The position numbers and the translations under genes are program-made. Positions 26,801 through 39,583 of a stretch of DNA of 64,000 bases are shown in pieces. The stretch is taken from the NCBI RefSeq assembly GCF_963662255.1, contig NC_085055.1:18462704-18526703 (forward strand). Direction: 5' to 3'. The DNA is from Cinclus cinclus. Lineage: Eukaryota > Chordata > Aves > Passeriformes > Cinclidae. Below the pieces are notes generated by a model that saw only the letters and a program-made list of their open reading frames with translations, did no database searches and was not told the DNA's origin. The number at the start of each line of letters is the position of its first letter. Positions within the stretch are counted from its first letter, which is position 1.

Positions 26801-29484
26801 CTTCTTAAAACACTACACACCTCAGGAACAGTTGTATATGGGGTGGCAAAATGAACCCAAATGCCCTCCTACAGAGGAAATCCGTGTTGCCTGGTTTCTG
26901 TCTTTAGTATCAAAGAACAGGTAGTCAAATATTGATACCTGGAACAAAGCAAGAGAAAGGATTTTCTGAGTTTTCCTTCTTTCACAGCAGGAACCCTGCT
27001 CTAGGGAAAGCATGCCCGGCTCAAATGATCACTGCTAGAGGCTAGAGTGAATTTATTTTAAAGGTTGTTCCTACAGCCTATTGCTACTGTATATTTTATT
27101 CCATTTTGTCTGACCATTCTTAGCAGACTGACAAAATTTAAGGTTATAAGAAAAAACCCTCAGAAGTCAGACCAGCTTGAAGCAGAAAAGTAATTCCGGA
27201 ACTCACACCATAATTTTACTAGTAACCCTATATTTTAGTTGGAGTGGATTGCAGGGTTAATTAATAATGCTGTATAGCTAATAATTAATCTCTCACATTT
27301 GGCATTGCATCACTCAAACAAAGACATTACTTTAGGAACCAAAAAATGTAGGTCACAGGAGTATTCTAAGGACGTATTTTAAGGAATTCTTGTAGGCTTT
27401 CCATTCTCTGAAGTGAACAGATCCATCACCTGCACTACCTGTAACAGCCTTTTCCTTATGATTCCCCCTCCCATCTCCTTTTACATCTAGTGGGTGTTTC
27501 AAAAAGATAGGAAATCATTTGCTCCTTGTCTTTTTGGCCTTGAATCTTTTTCCACTGAAGCCATCGGCAAAATTCCCACTGAAGAGAATAGCAAGTGAGT
27601 TTTACATCTTCATTATTAGACTGCCACATTTAACATCACCTTTCCTGTCTCTCATCTGCCACTGATTATCTGGGCCAACAACTGCTCTTTTTTATAAAGG
27701 TGCTGCTTGCATGGGTCCGCCTTTGGTGAAACAAATAATGAAGTAAATTACATGCAAGCCTCAGAAATATCTTGTGTAAACAGATCTCTACTACATAAAA
27801 GCTGAACTGGGAACTTTTCTTACATTTCATCACTGTTTCACTATCCTTCAGCAGTGTTAATGTTCAAGCTAAGAATCAGGTAATAATCCTGAAGAAATCA
27901 TCCCATTACAAGTTAATGGCTGGATTTTCAGTTAATGGACCAAGCTGAAGACAAGGGCAGTTAGCACCATAACAAACTATAGTAATATAACCAATTTCAA
28001 GGGGATTATTGCTACCATAAACTGTATTAAATGGTTTATAAAAGGAATGGCTTGGGCTTTTTTTTCTTTTTTCTTTTTTTGAGTTATGTGAAGAAGAGTA
28101 AATGAGAGACTGCTTTGTTAGCTGTTTCCAACCAATTTACAAAGCATTTTGGACAATGGGAATGCTGTTAATAACGTCACACAATGAATATTCTAAATGC
28201 ACCAGAGGTTGTTCTTCACTCTAGTAAGTGGGGGAAATCATGAACTCATTTTTGTGATGAAATTTCAATGAAGCTGGTCTATAACTAACTGTAGAAAAGA
28301 AGCACCAGATTTAGTCTCTACTCAGTTCCAGTGTCAGAGCCTATTGCTTTACCATTTGAAAATCTTATCATCTGTCAGCCAACTATCTGACAAGGCCAAG
28401 AGAGGATGAAAATAAATATACTGAGAGCCCTGCTTCACATTAAGTTCTACAAGCAAACTAGACTACTAACTGCCAGGGAAGAGTTAAGTTATATTTGTAC
28501 ATGTATTTTTGCCCTTTGACCATACATTTGAAATAGGTTTTAGTGGGGGTTTTTCAGATAAGATGCATTTTTTCTTCAAATATAAATTTATGCTCTGAAG
28601 AATTAACACAAGATATGAGTCATTTATTCAGATAACAGTGCCAGGCATTTTCCTAATTCTACTCCTAATTTCAATGGCCGGATGTATTCTCAACTCTCAT
28701 TTCATCCAAACATATGAACAGCAAAGCTTACATGCAACAGGATGGGGGGAGGAAAGAGAAGATATCTCTAAGGGATGGTCAAGCAAAACAAAACAAACCA
28801 AAAAAGGATAAAAGGGTGGGAAATAGAATAGCCCACTGTCTGAACATCCCCTGATGCCCGAGTCCTTGCCAGAATGTGACAGTGGCACACACACACACAG
28901 AGCACTTAACTTCAGACTTCAACCTTACTCCAGGACAGGTGCTGGGGAATTTCTCACAGGAGTAACAAAATAACAAAATTTTACCACCTTTTCTTTGACC
29001 TCAGCCCCTCCTCAACACCAGAAGCAATCAGAGATGGTGTTTTACAGTCTGTACCAGTTCCCAAGTTTCCTGAACTGCACTTTCTCACTTCAATAGCTGA
29101 GTTTGCCTTGGGCCTGCCTCTCTTCATTGCTCTACTCCACCAGACTGTTTTCATTTAGAGTACAATATGTAAATATTGTGAATTGCACATGGTTTAGGTT
29201 AATATGGATTTAAACCTTTCTCCAATAAGTCAGTCAGAGGCAGCCTCCAACACACCAAAATACTTGCTCATTAAGAGGGTAGAAATAAGCGAGTGGAATG
29301 ATAACGTCTCTAGTTATTTAGATAACTTACACATAAAAAACCTTGAAAAACTAAAGGTCTGCGACCATAGACACTTTAAATGGAGTGCAGTTAATCATGT
29401 TCTTTTATATTATCAGCAACCCAAATATTTTCTTGGAGCGTGTATTTGAGTAGCTGCATCAGGGAATAGAAGCAAATGTCAGGC
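23814..29484. other. Non-coding unique sequence
   Basis: No gene is recognised and all open frames are below 85 codons. There is an AT-rich homeodomain-like TAAT cluster at 27257-27290, a T/C-rich tract at about 28059-28080 and a short CA repeat at 28886-28899. The rest is complex AT-rich DNA with rare CpG, consistent with intergenic or intronic sequence. Confidence 0.65.
28886..28899 (+). repeat. (CA)7 microsatellite
   Basis: Seven CA units, uninterrupted. It is short, so its mutation rate is probably low. Confidence 0.85.
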
Positions 29485-29690
29485 TGTTGCAAAAGGGCAG
29501 TCACTGCAGCGGGCGTACAAACATGAGCACAGCCTGCCAGATGCACAGTGTCTTCTGGCTCTTCTCACAGCTGATAAGGCCTCCCCTGGAATATTGTCTG
29601 CCCACAGAGATGTGGCCCAATAGCAGAGACCAGACCATAGAAATGAGAGTTTTCACTTGCTCAGAAGATGCAAGCAGTAAGGATAAATAA
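29485..29690 (+). mobile_element. Possible old CR1 LINE fragment
   Basis: The segment contains AAGGCCTCCCCTGGAATATT near 29577. This resembles the CR1 block in which a CTCACCTGGAGTAC-like motif precedes a TTCTGG-like motif. The surrounding sequence matches only loosely and no 3' end is present. It may be a highly decayed CR1 piece in the same orientation as the other three, or a chance resemblance. Confidence 0.3.
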
Positions 29691-32044
29691 TCAGACTTAT
29701 TTAACCTTTAACTTTTCCTAGGCTACATGCTTCAAGTTCTACTCAAAATTTCTATCACTGTACCAAATCTAATTAATGGAAGTTCAACTCAAGAATAGGT
29801 TGGAATACTAAGCCAATTATACCAGACTCTCTGAGGCATAGGTGGAATTTATCAGTATCATTGTAAAGGAGAATAAGTAGCCTAAATATTTCTGTGGCTC
29901 ATCAAAAACTGTGGTACCAAATATTTTTCGTATGAAGGAAAAGCATTTCAGCAGGTAGTGCTTAGAATGGAAACTCTGTAAGCCTAAGGGCCCTGTGTTA
30001 TTTTCACTGTGATCTGTCACATGACCTTTGGCAATTTTGAGGCAATGTTCAACCAATCGGTCTCAAAAAATCCCCCAAACTGATCCTTAAGAGATACAAT
30101 TTAAGATACACCTTACATAAACCAACACTGCCCACTGTAAATAAACTCTTATTTTAAGTAACAGCATCTTCTAATAGAGCTAATAACTATCTCTCAGGTA
30201 TTGCTTCACCAACCAGCTTTCTCCACACCTACTTTACTTGACATAAGCCTGTTATCAAAGAACCACCGATTTATGAATTTGCTACTGCCACAGCAGGAGA
30301 AACATTTTTTTCTTCTTTTCACTAAAGAGCTAAATAAAGATGGATGGAAGAATATGTACCTTGTTTTCTATGTTTTCATGTTCAGTAATAGATTAGGTTA
30401 AACAGGGACGAAGAACAAAAAAGTGGTCACAGTAAGTACTTAATCTATCAGATGGTAGTTTCTCATCTTTATAGTGAAGGTAAACATTACTAAAGAACTG
30501 ATTTAAAAATTAGGATGGCAGAATTATCTACATACACCGCAGAAGCTGAACATCAGTATTGCAAATCTTTATTCTGTCTTCCTCAAACACTCGTGTATAT
30601 TGAAATGGGCTTTGTGCACTAGTGCTATTTCATTTTAAAAGTCTTCACAGTAGGTTTCTTCCACTCTGTTCCTCAAGCAGCTGGTACATGTCCTTAGTAG
30701 GTTTCACATATTAATCTTCTGGTATCCATCTCAATAATTTTCAATTTCTGTCCTTTTGGCATTGGTTAAGCTCTATACCTTCCAAATAGTTGTATAAACT
30801 TCATGTTCTCAGATATCTACAGTAGAAGAAACAGTTTTGAAAAGATTAGTTTAATCTGTTCTAGCTTCTTATCATCTTAATAGTTACAGTCTTCAGGTTA
30901 TTAAAAGATAGGTCCCATGATGTCTTTATGCTGGGATAAGTAGGACATGAGGCAATCATTCCTCTTTCCCAGGATTTGAGAAGAATGGCCAGTGGTATTC
31001 ACTGTGCCAGCATTCCTCTTCTCAAAAATACGGGGAGCCACAAGGATACTGTGCTCTTCCACACTCAGCTGCAGGCTCTGGCACACTGCAACAGGAGGAA
31101 TTGCTGCTCACATTGCTGATGGTATTTCCTGCTGACAAAAGGTCTAGCACATATTACACACGTTCAGTAGCAGCCCTCATTTCAGCCTTGGTTAGTAGTC
31201 AGCTTTCTTCTTCCAATAGAATAGCTGTGCAAAAGATAATTTCCTCTCAAGCACAGGTCATCCTCCTCTTTCTCACAGATCCCATTTCACTCTTTTGTGC
31301 TCATGTCCATAATTTCACTGTATGAGTTTGCTTTGTACAAAGGGTTATTTGCAATTTCTTCAATTGGAAATGTCATTACTATGCTGGTTTCTTCTTTTTA
31401 ATCACAAAAATGGATTTAACCCCATTACCAGCAGTACCCCTTTGAAATACCTCATCCCCAGTGGAGGTGCCTTTCAATTATGGATGTGAACAGGCACGTC
31501 AAATTCTTGCTTTTTGTACCAGGATAGATCACTCACAATCAGAAAGCTCCTTTGACTTTCCAAGTATTGATTAGGGGAGATTTGGACTGGTTTGATGCTG
31601 CATTAGATCCTGTATATCTAACAGGCTCACAGAAATGCATCCATATTTCACTGCAATCTGATTACAACAGACAACTGGCTTTGGAGTCTCCACACTATTA
31701 TTTCAAGGCAACAAGCAGTGAGGACCATATGGCACTATTGCTACAGGACTAAGAGATTTAAGCCTTCTAAAGAATCAGCCGACCTCTGATTTGCAAATGG
31801 TAATTTTCTGATTTTTTAAAATCTCAGCAGCCCATGCTGCATAAAAACTGTCACTTAGCTTAACAACCTGTACGCATAGAGCATAATGTCTTCCAATAAC
31901 AGTGCCTGCCAGGACTCACCATCTGCACTTCCTCTGCTGGGAACAGCCAAACTGTTACACACAGTTGGGCTAACACAAGGATGACACACAAGATTCCTCA
32001 GCACAGGTGTCAGGGGGCACAGGAAGGCTCCACCTTCCTGTGAA
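29691..32044. other. Non-coding unique sequence
   Basis: Short open frames only, on both strands, such as 30901-31086 minus and 31552-31752 plus, with no family motif and no clear splice context. No simple repeats of note. The last few hundred bases before the CR1 at 32045 become more GC-rich and may include older, unrecognisable CR1 sequence. Confidence 0.6.
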
Positions 32045-32705
32045 GGAGAGGCTGGAGAGCAGCACCAGGAAAGGCTCCTGGGGATCCTGATCCATGGCAA
32101 GTTGAAAGTGAGCCAGCAGTGCCCTGGCAGCTGGGAAGGATGTCCCTGTCCTGGGGACATCAGGGACAGCATGGCTAGCCTGGCAAGGGAGGGATTGTCC
32201 TGCTCTGGAGCAGCCTCACCTCGAATACTGGGGACAGTTCTGGGCACCACAATAAAAGGAAGATATAAAGCTGTTAAAAGGACTGTGATAGTGTTGAAAG
32301 GGGAGAAGCCACATAAGGAATGGTTGAGATCACTCAGTTTGTTCAGCCTGGAAAAGGGAACAACTGATAGGAAACCTCATCACAGTCTGCAGCTTCCTCA
32401 TGAAGGAGAGGGGCAGGCAATGATCTCTGCCCTCTGTGCCCAGTGACAGGACCTGAAGGAGCAGCAGGAGGCTGAGTCAGGGTTAGCTGTGTATTAGGAA
32501 AAGGTGTCTCACCAGGGGATGGTTGAATACTGAACAGGTTCCCCATGAACGTGGTCACAGCACCAGCCTGCAGAGCTCAGGAAGACTTTGGACATTGCTC
32601 TCAAGCACATGGTGTGACTCTTGGGGCTGTCCTGTGCAGGACCAGGAACTGGACTTCAATGATCCTTGAGGGTTCCTTGCAGCTCAGGATATTCCACAGT
32701 TTGTA
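32045..32705 (+). mobile_element. CR1 LINE, longer 3' part, diverged
   Basis: About 660 bp of a CR1-type LINE are recognisable by ordered blocks. These are CTGGAGAGCAGCACCAGGAA near 32052, TGAGCCAGCAGTGCCCTGGC near 32108, AGCCTCACCTCGAATACTGG near 32212, a TTCTGGGCACC motif near 32239 and TTGTTCAGCCTGGAAAAGGG near 32339. They continue with CCAGCCTGCAGAGCTCAGGA near 32563, TTGGACATTGCTCTCAAGCA near 32589, TGTGACTCTTGGGGCTGTCC near 32612, the CTTCAATGATCCTTGAGGG block near 32654 and a CAGGATATTCCACAG end. The 3' end type differs from the copies at 4928 and 23452, so it belongs to another CR1 subfamily. Stops and indels break any reverse-transcriptase frame. The 131-codon minus-strand frame at 31855-32250 is an antisense shadow. 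Confidence 0.9.
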
Positions 32706-35700
32706 GGTGAATAGGGAGTCCCATCTTTATACTGTTTCCATCAGTTTCCTACACAGCAAGAGCAAAGAAAGTAAGCTATGGAACAGAGCGAGGTCTTTAG
32801 GAGTGAAAAGCTCTTCAAGGCTGTGACAGGTGGCAGTATCTTCACATGACATGTGCTGGGGGAGTGAAGAACAAGACTAGGCTGTCCATCAGCCATGGAA
32901 AACTCAGGCCGTTGTTTAGACAGTGGGGCAAGCATATGGAAATTTAAGTCTTGCTTTGACTAATGCAGGGGCAGCTCCTCAGCTGGTATAAACCGATTGG
33001 GTAGTGACAAAACACACAGCTGAGGATCTGCCCACATTCTGCTTTCTCTGCTTCTGTAAAGGAAAATGTCAGTGCTCTCTATGCATATGTTCCTCTACAG
33101 CAGCTATGCAACAGCAGCTAATAACAAACATTGCTTATCCAAAGCTGTCCTTGGTCCTGCTCTGCCATGAGTGCATCCCCAAATGCTTGGTGTGCTGACT
33201 GTCCTGCTGAGGAGACCTCAGCTATGTCCCACTGAATATTAAGCACTCATAATGCTCTGCTTCATCACTTGGACAGCTTTAATTCCCCCCCCACAATCTT
33301 TGGTGCAAACAGATATCTCTTCTACCTTCTGCTGTCTCCAGGGAAGGATCCTATTGCACAGTTTTTAGCTCAAGCTTTCCTCCTTGGATAAATGAATGTT
33401 TTACCTTGCCTCCCTGTTGCCCACTGAGTTACACAATTCCCACATACAGCACGCAGCTCTCTCTGGGTCTCAGGCTCTCAGCATCCTGAGAATTTTCTAA
33501 TAACACCAGCCAAGAAAAGCATTATAATAAGACTTCAGATAGAGCCCTAGAAGGAACAGAGCTGAAAAAAAAAAAATTCCCTTGTTTCCTGAGCCTCATT
33601 ATGGCTATCCCAAAGAGTCACGGCCACCAAAAGGAGACAAGAAGGAGGTAAGGATGGCTGAACTCGCTCATCAGTGTGCTATTCTCAGTCAACATCATTA
33701 GTTACTTTTTACTGCTGTGCATGGCTGCTTAGATAAAGGAACATGGAGGAACTTGCATCCTGCATTTCCACTGCTTTCTATGGAGGTACTTTTCTGGAGA
33801 AGATAGTTGCCCCTATGTGTGTAAAAACATCATTTGTGTCTGTGACAGCACGTGCACAAAATTTCTCTGATGCTGTCTGCTAGTGAAGGAAGTTTTGGGG
33901 AGGAGAAAAAGCATAAAATGCTGGCTTCAAAGATGTTGGACTCATTTGAGAAATAGAGCTGGGGTACAGGGGTGTTATGTAGAAGTATTGCAAAAAACTA
34001 TTTCAATGCCATGCCTTTGCCAGCAGTGCCATATCTGCTCAGGGGATCAGTGCACTGGAACACTCACCTCTTACAGTGGTTACCTCTGCACCAGGCTACA
34101 GTATCCAGCCAAATTAAGCTCCACTACAGCATTTAGGGATTTTTGCAGCCCTGGGTTTCATCCAATTTTACAGTCGGGTTGAATGAGGCACAAGTAGGTC
34201 AAGCAACTTTTCTGAAGTCACAGACTAAATATATTATTTACTTATACAATCAGAAATCCAAGGCACTACTGCTTTCAGTTCTCTTACATGAAAAGCTAAA
34301 ACTTACTCAAAATATTTCAAAAAAGGATGAGATTATGCAAAAAAAATTGCAAAAAAAAATTACAAAAAAATGCTCTGTGATTAGTGAACAAGTGTTACCA
34401 TATAAAAAATAGCTATACTAGAAAACACTACTGTTACCATGTCTATTTGTTGCCTTTCCTATTTTGTATGTTCATAAGTAAAATACACATAAGAAATACG
34501 TGCGACAGAAGTTAGCAGTTCAAAACTTAGATTTTAAGTTTCAGTGGTGGTCAGTTATGTGGTTATGCATCATTTCTTAAGGAAAGGTACCCTAATCCAT
34601 CTGTGGGACTACTGGTTCAGAGAATATTAATAACAGATTTCATTTTAAACCTAGCAAATATAGAAAATGAGAAGGCTTTCTGAGACTTGCTTTTCGAAAC
34701 TTGCTTTTGAGTTGGGGATTTTTGAGTCTTATGCTTTATGTGTTTGGGATGAGGTCTTTGAGAAAGAAGAATCAGAAAGATTAAGAGGTTCTGAGTTAAA
34801 TTTAAAATAAGGCTTGGAGAATCAGAGTGGAATTAATTTACATGAAATAAAATGTTCTAGAATAGGCTGGAATAGGAAAAGCAAAACACTCTGGAGTACA
34901 TCAGAGGGAACTCACAGAGGATTCAAAGAGATAATGAAGCAGACCAAAGAGGAAAGCAGTTCCTCTATTGTTTAATTCCATAATCCAGTTTAATCTTACT
35001 GAATGATACTTACTCCAAACAATCCAAAACTCCTGTAATCAAATCAGGTCTCTGAATTTGCTAGGCAATAAATGCTAAGATGAACCACTCTTACAATAAT
35101 TTCAGTACTTTCCATCTCTTAAAAATAGTCACTGCTGGCTGAGAGCATGAGCCACCATTTGCCTTGTTCCCGGGTTTATTCACACAGGTTCCCCCATCTG
35201 CACTTCACAGGCTGATTGCAACCTTTGAAGTGACTCTTTGTGGAAGTACTTTAAAGGAGAAAGTTCTGAAGGGTACCATACATATGGTGATGAGATGGGA
35301 AGAATTGCCATGCATCAGAACAGGTTCATTTCCTGTCACTTTTCAAGGAATGGGATTCCTAAAGGCAGGGGCGGCATCAAATCTGTGTGAATGCTTAGAG
35401 CCTTAATTTACTAAAAATTAAAGAAGAATATAAAATGTTACACACAAACAGGACCTGTCAAAAAGAATGTCACACATGAAGATGGACAACTCACAGAATA
35501 CTTATAAACCTCTCACCTTCTCTGGCATCTCTATCACTTCTACACTATTTAAAGTAAAATTTAGTTCCACGCATTAACTATAACAGAGTGTTAGAGAGAA
35601 TAAGAGAGCTGAGCTGATGTTCCTGCCCAATGGAAGTTTTGTACTGCTATCATTTAAGTTCTTGCCTACATGGTCTGCAGTGTCTTTCTGGTCACAGGGT

Positions 35701-35770
35701 ACCTTTTCCTTCTCAAGGTTTGCCAGGGTTCCCTTGGGTGACTGTGCTGAGCTGGCCACCTGCAGCTCAT

Positions 35771-35815
35771 GTTTGCTCATTCCACATTTGCTGATTCCAC
35801 GTTTGCCAACTCCAG
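35771..35815 (+). repeat. Three 15-bp tandem units
   Basis: GTTTGCTCATTCCAC, ATTTGCTGATTCCAC and GTTTGCCAACTCCAG follow one another without gaps. Units 1 and 2 differ at two positions and unit 3 is more diverged. This is a small, aged minisatellite-like array. Confidence 0.85.
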
Positions 35816-38050
35816 TGTCACTCTGTAAGCTCCTAACTGGCACACGGTGCCTCAGTCACTGTCCAGAAGTTCTAATTAGCAGCCACAATATCCTTAGGAA
35901 AGAGAGAGGAAGTATCTTCTGTTGCTTGTTTGGATATCTCATTTCATACACAGGATTTAGCTTCAGAAAAGCTTATGATGCCTGACCTTGATACATATGG
36001 AAAATTCTGCCTGGGCATCCTGCCAGACATTTTGTTTGATATCTATATTTTCTCCCCCTTGGCCATCTTCTGGTTGTATTTTTTTTCCCTTCTGGCTCCT
36101 TACTTATTTCATAACTTCTCTAGGGCTCATTATATTTACCCAAAGACATTGGCATTACATATCTTTCCAGACGTGGAAATTTAAATTCTGGTCCTAAGAA
36201 TGTTCTGTGAAAAGAAGAGAAAAAAATTTCAGGACCATCTACCTGAGGAATTTAAATTTCACCGACTTTCAATCAGGCACTTATGGCATAGTTGTAGACC
36301 CCCAGAGAATATGACAATAATACTTTTTACACTTAGAGTTATAAAAGTACACATGCCCACATATTAAAACACTTAATACCGAGTTTGATTCAAAGGTCTT
36401 AAGGTATGTTTTCAATATTTTAACAAAAATTACTTCAAACTGCAAAAAAAGAAAGAAATACTCTCCCCAAACCTTTATTATTTTCCCTTGAGAATTATGT
36501 TTAACCTTAGGAACCTTGCATGGTTTTAAAATGTGTTCCTTGTTTTTATCAACTTACAGAATAATTACTGCTTTGATCCCCATTTAAACATTATGATCAC
36601 ATCTATCTTATATTGGTTGGTCCTGGCTTATCCTTAATTTCATGGGCTTGACTAACATCAATAACTGTAACACTGTATTAGCTATATTTTCTGTATTAGC
36701 AACCAAAGAGACACATGAAATACAAGGGGGGAAAAAAATCACAAATTAACAAACCAGGACCTTGAAATGTGAGGAACTGGGAAATATCTGTCATCATCTT
36801 GCTAACATTTTTGTGTTGACATTCTGAAGATACCATTTTATGCATCTCTAAGTCTGCCAAAAGGCAGACAGCATCCAACGGAAGGCTGGAGGGAAAAAAG
36901 AGAGGGGGGCAGACAGACAGATTCTCAACCAGATTTGAAAGTTTGGCAGGAAAAAGTTTTTGTCATTTCTGTTCTGCAATTTAGTTTGTCTAGGCAATTA
37001 TATTAACAGAAATGCAAGGCACCTACTGAAGTTATTTTGGATAAGCAAAAAAAAAATGTACAATTACTTTTCAAAGAAAAAGGTGGTGACAAAATACTTT
37101 GCATCAAGCTCTAGCCCCAAAGAAATTCCCAATCCCATCTACAGAGAAATAAGTGCTATCCTAGGTGACCTGGAACTCTGTCTGAGGACAGGGCATACAC
37201 CCCCATTAGATGCTCAGAGGTCATTAGGAGAAATTAATTGTAACTTTCCAAGCTTTACACACGGTTGTTGAATTTCAAGCAAGGTGAAGATTTACTCTTG
37301 GAAAAGGAGAAAGTCTGCCTGAAGCTAAAGCAAATTAATATTGCTGACCTTGGTCCTGGCTCTGCTCCTGTCTAAGAGAAATACCTGTTAATTCCACTGA
37401 GATCTGGATCAAACCTCCTGTTGAAGTAACACTGAAAGCTTAAGTTTAGAGAACTTTCAGGCAGTGCAGGATTGGCCCTGAGGTGCAACCTAATATTCCA
37501 ATACTGAAGATTTATTGCCTCACAGAGGTTGGGTGTCTATTTACTGATAAGAAAACTTACAGAACCATCCTAAAAAGACACTGTAATCTAGGGTTAGCTA
37601 GAAATTTCATCCAATGTCTCTGTGAAGCCTTTTTAGTTCCAGTGAAATGTAAAGGTATAGACTCTAGTGACATATTTCTGATGAGTTTATTTGAACCATA
37701 GAAGGTTTTCTTGAGCCAATGTATATAGAACAGGCAGAACTGTGGTCAGCTAGTGCCACTAAAGTGAATTACATTTTTCAAAGTAGCATTTACCTTGCAG
37801 ATTTTCATGCTAATAAAAAACAATTCCTGCCTGCTTAAAAACCTTGCTGCTGGACTTTAAATTATTATATATAGACTATTCAATATTTACTCACATTGCC
37901 TGCTAAAACTTGGGTGCTTTTTACCATGTTCAAGACTAATCCTGTAAAGAACCTTCTGCTTAGTGGGCTTTTGTATGAAGGACAAGCAGCAGTCTGAACC
38001 CTTTATCTTAAGAATGATAGGTGGAAAGTTGTCTTATGTCTGTGATCTGA

Positions 38051-38061
38051 GGGGGGGGGGG
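38051..38061 (+). repeat. G11 homopolymer
   Basis: Eleven consecutive G in AT-rich DNA, followed about 20 bases later by A12. It may be a sequencing-length uncertainty. No function can be inferred. Confidence 0.85.
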
Positions 38062-39370
38062 AAATTATCTATTGCGTGTAAAAAAAAAAAAATATCATCT
38101 CCCTTAGAAAGGCAGAAACAGAGCCAATGGTTGGAACTTGCTGAAGGAATGGATTCTTCAGCTTGTAGATCTTGATTACTTAGTAACTCAAGGCAAAGTA
38201 TAACTACAATCAAGGAGTTCAGACAAAAAAAAAATCTTATTCAATTTTCAGCAGATTTGGCTTCCTGTCTTGAGAGTATGTGGCTTATAAACTTAAGTAG
38301 ATCACATCAGTGGTTCACATTAACACAGTTCCCTCCATGATGGGGGTATCATTTTAGAGATGTCATATTTCAAAGAAAGCTACTCTTTATTTCACTGCAG
38401 TATTTCAAAACAGGGAAGCTATATTTCCATGGAGAAATTTTTTATGAAGGAAAATACTACTGTTGATGCCAGTATTGGTAAATATGAATTGGTGGAAAGC
38501 TATTAAGACACTCAACACAAAGTCACTAGTAAGGAGGAACTCAATTCCAGCAACTCTTGCTTCCCCCATAACACAAAAAATGACATTTCTTTCCAAAGCT
38601 GCATAGATGCAGTGACTTCGGTTTGTGTCTCTGTTCACTTCAAAGCTTTGACAACAGGGGAGGGTCAGGGACCAGAATTATGAAACTTTTTTTTTCTCCA
38701 AAAGCAAAAAGAAATAGAAAAGAAAGCATTATGTGACATACATGAAAATATACCATAATGCAAAAATAAGAAATTCTATATCTATTATTATTAGAAACTT
38801 ATGACTGAAAAAAGAGCATGCAACAGCTGAGAACACATCATCACAAAACGCTAGTTCTTGGAAGCTAGTAAATGCAATGTTAAAGCCAAAAGTTCAATGT
38901 CAATTCTGCCCTAACTGCTTTGGACATTAAAATATATCACATGGCTTGAGTTACTTTACCTTTCATTATTTATTTACATTACCAGGAAAATTCTAACTAG
39001 CATTTCTCATAGTCTGACACACTGTGTCAGTAAAATATGTGAAAACATTCTATTTTTGGCTTAGAGTTTCAATCTCACTGAGATCAAATACGGAAGCCCA
39101 GTTTGGAGGAATGTGATTAAATACCATTAAACCTGTATACATTTCATATTAGCTGGTGGAAATTCTGTAGTGTTTCAACCCAACAGAGTTAAAATATTTT
39201 CGGCTGCTTTGAATGTCTTCACTCTGAGTAACACTTTAACAGAAAAACACCAGGTAGTTCAAATGGGATAGTAATGGAGATGGGAGAAGTGAAGTGAATT
39301 GCTACCTTGTTTTCTGTCTGCTTTGCCCCATTGAGTCACCACCATGGTACCTCCAGCATCCTCCACCTCC

Positions 39371-39429
39371 CCCAGCATTGCTGGGAGCAAGAGAAGCTCC
39401 TGTAGGCTACAGCCCAGCTAAGCTGGGCT
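39371..39429. repeat. Two perfect short inverted repeats in a GC-rich patch
   Basis: CCCAGCATTGCTGGG (39371-39385) has 7-bp arms around one base. AGCCCAGCTAAGCTGGGCT (39411-39429) has 9-bp arms around one base. Both lie in a 160-bp GC-rich patch within AT-rich DNA. They could be cruciform-forming sites or sites for dimeric DNA-binding proteins, or remnants of an unrecognised repeat. Confidence 0.7.
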
Positions 39430-39562
39430 CTGCTGGGTCTGCTGCTGGGCCACACAGAGCATGGGATGGCTGAGCTCCCCTGAGCATCTCCTCAGCAGGC
39501 ACAGGCTGCAATCACCCTCCTGGTCCCCAGGAACTGATTCTCAGGAAATTGGTAGGGATAAT

Positions 39563-39583
39563 CCTCATCCTCCTCCTCCTCAT
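39563..39583 (+). repeat. TCC-rich trinucleotide repeat
   Basis: An imperfect run, CCTCATCCTCCTCCTCCTCA. A short trinucleotide microsatellite at the right edge of the GC-rich patch. Confidence 0.75.

Noticed and set aside
31855..32250. 131-codon minus-strand open frame
   Set aside because: Mostly antisense to the CR1 element starting near 32045, and no protein family motif.
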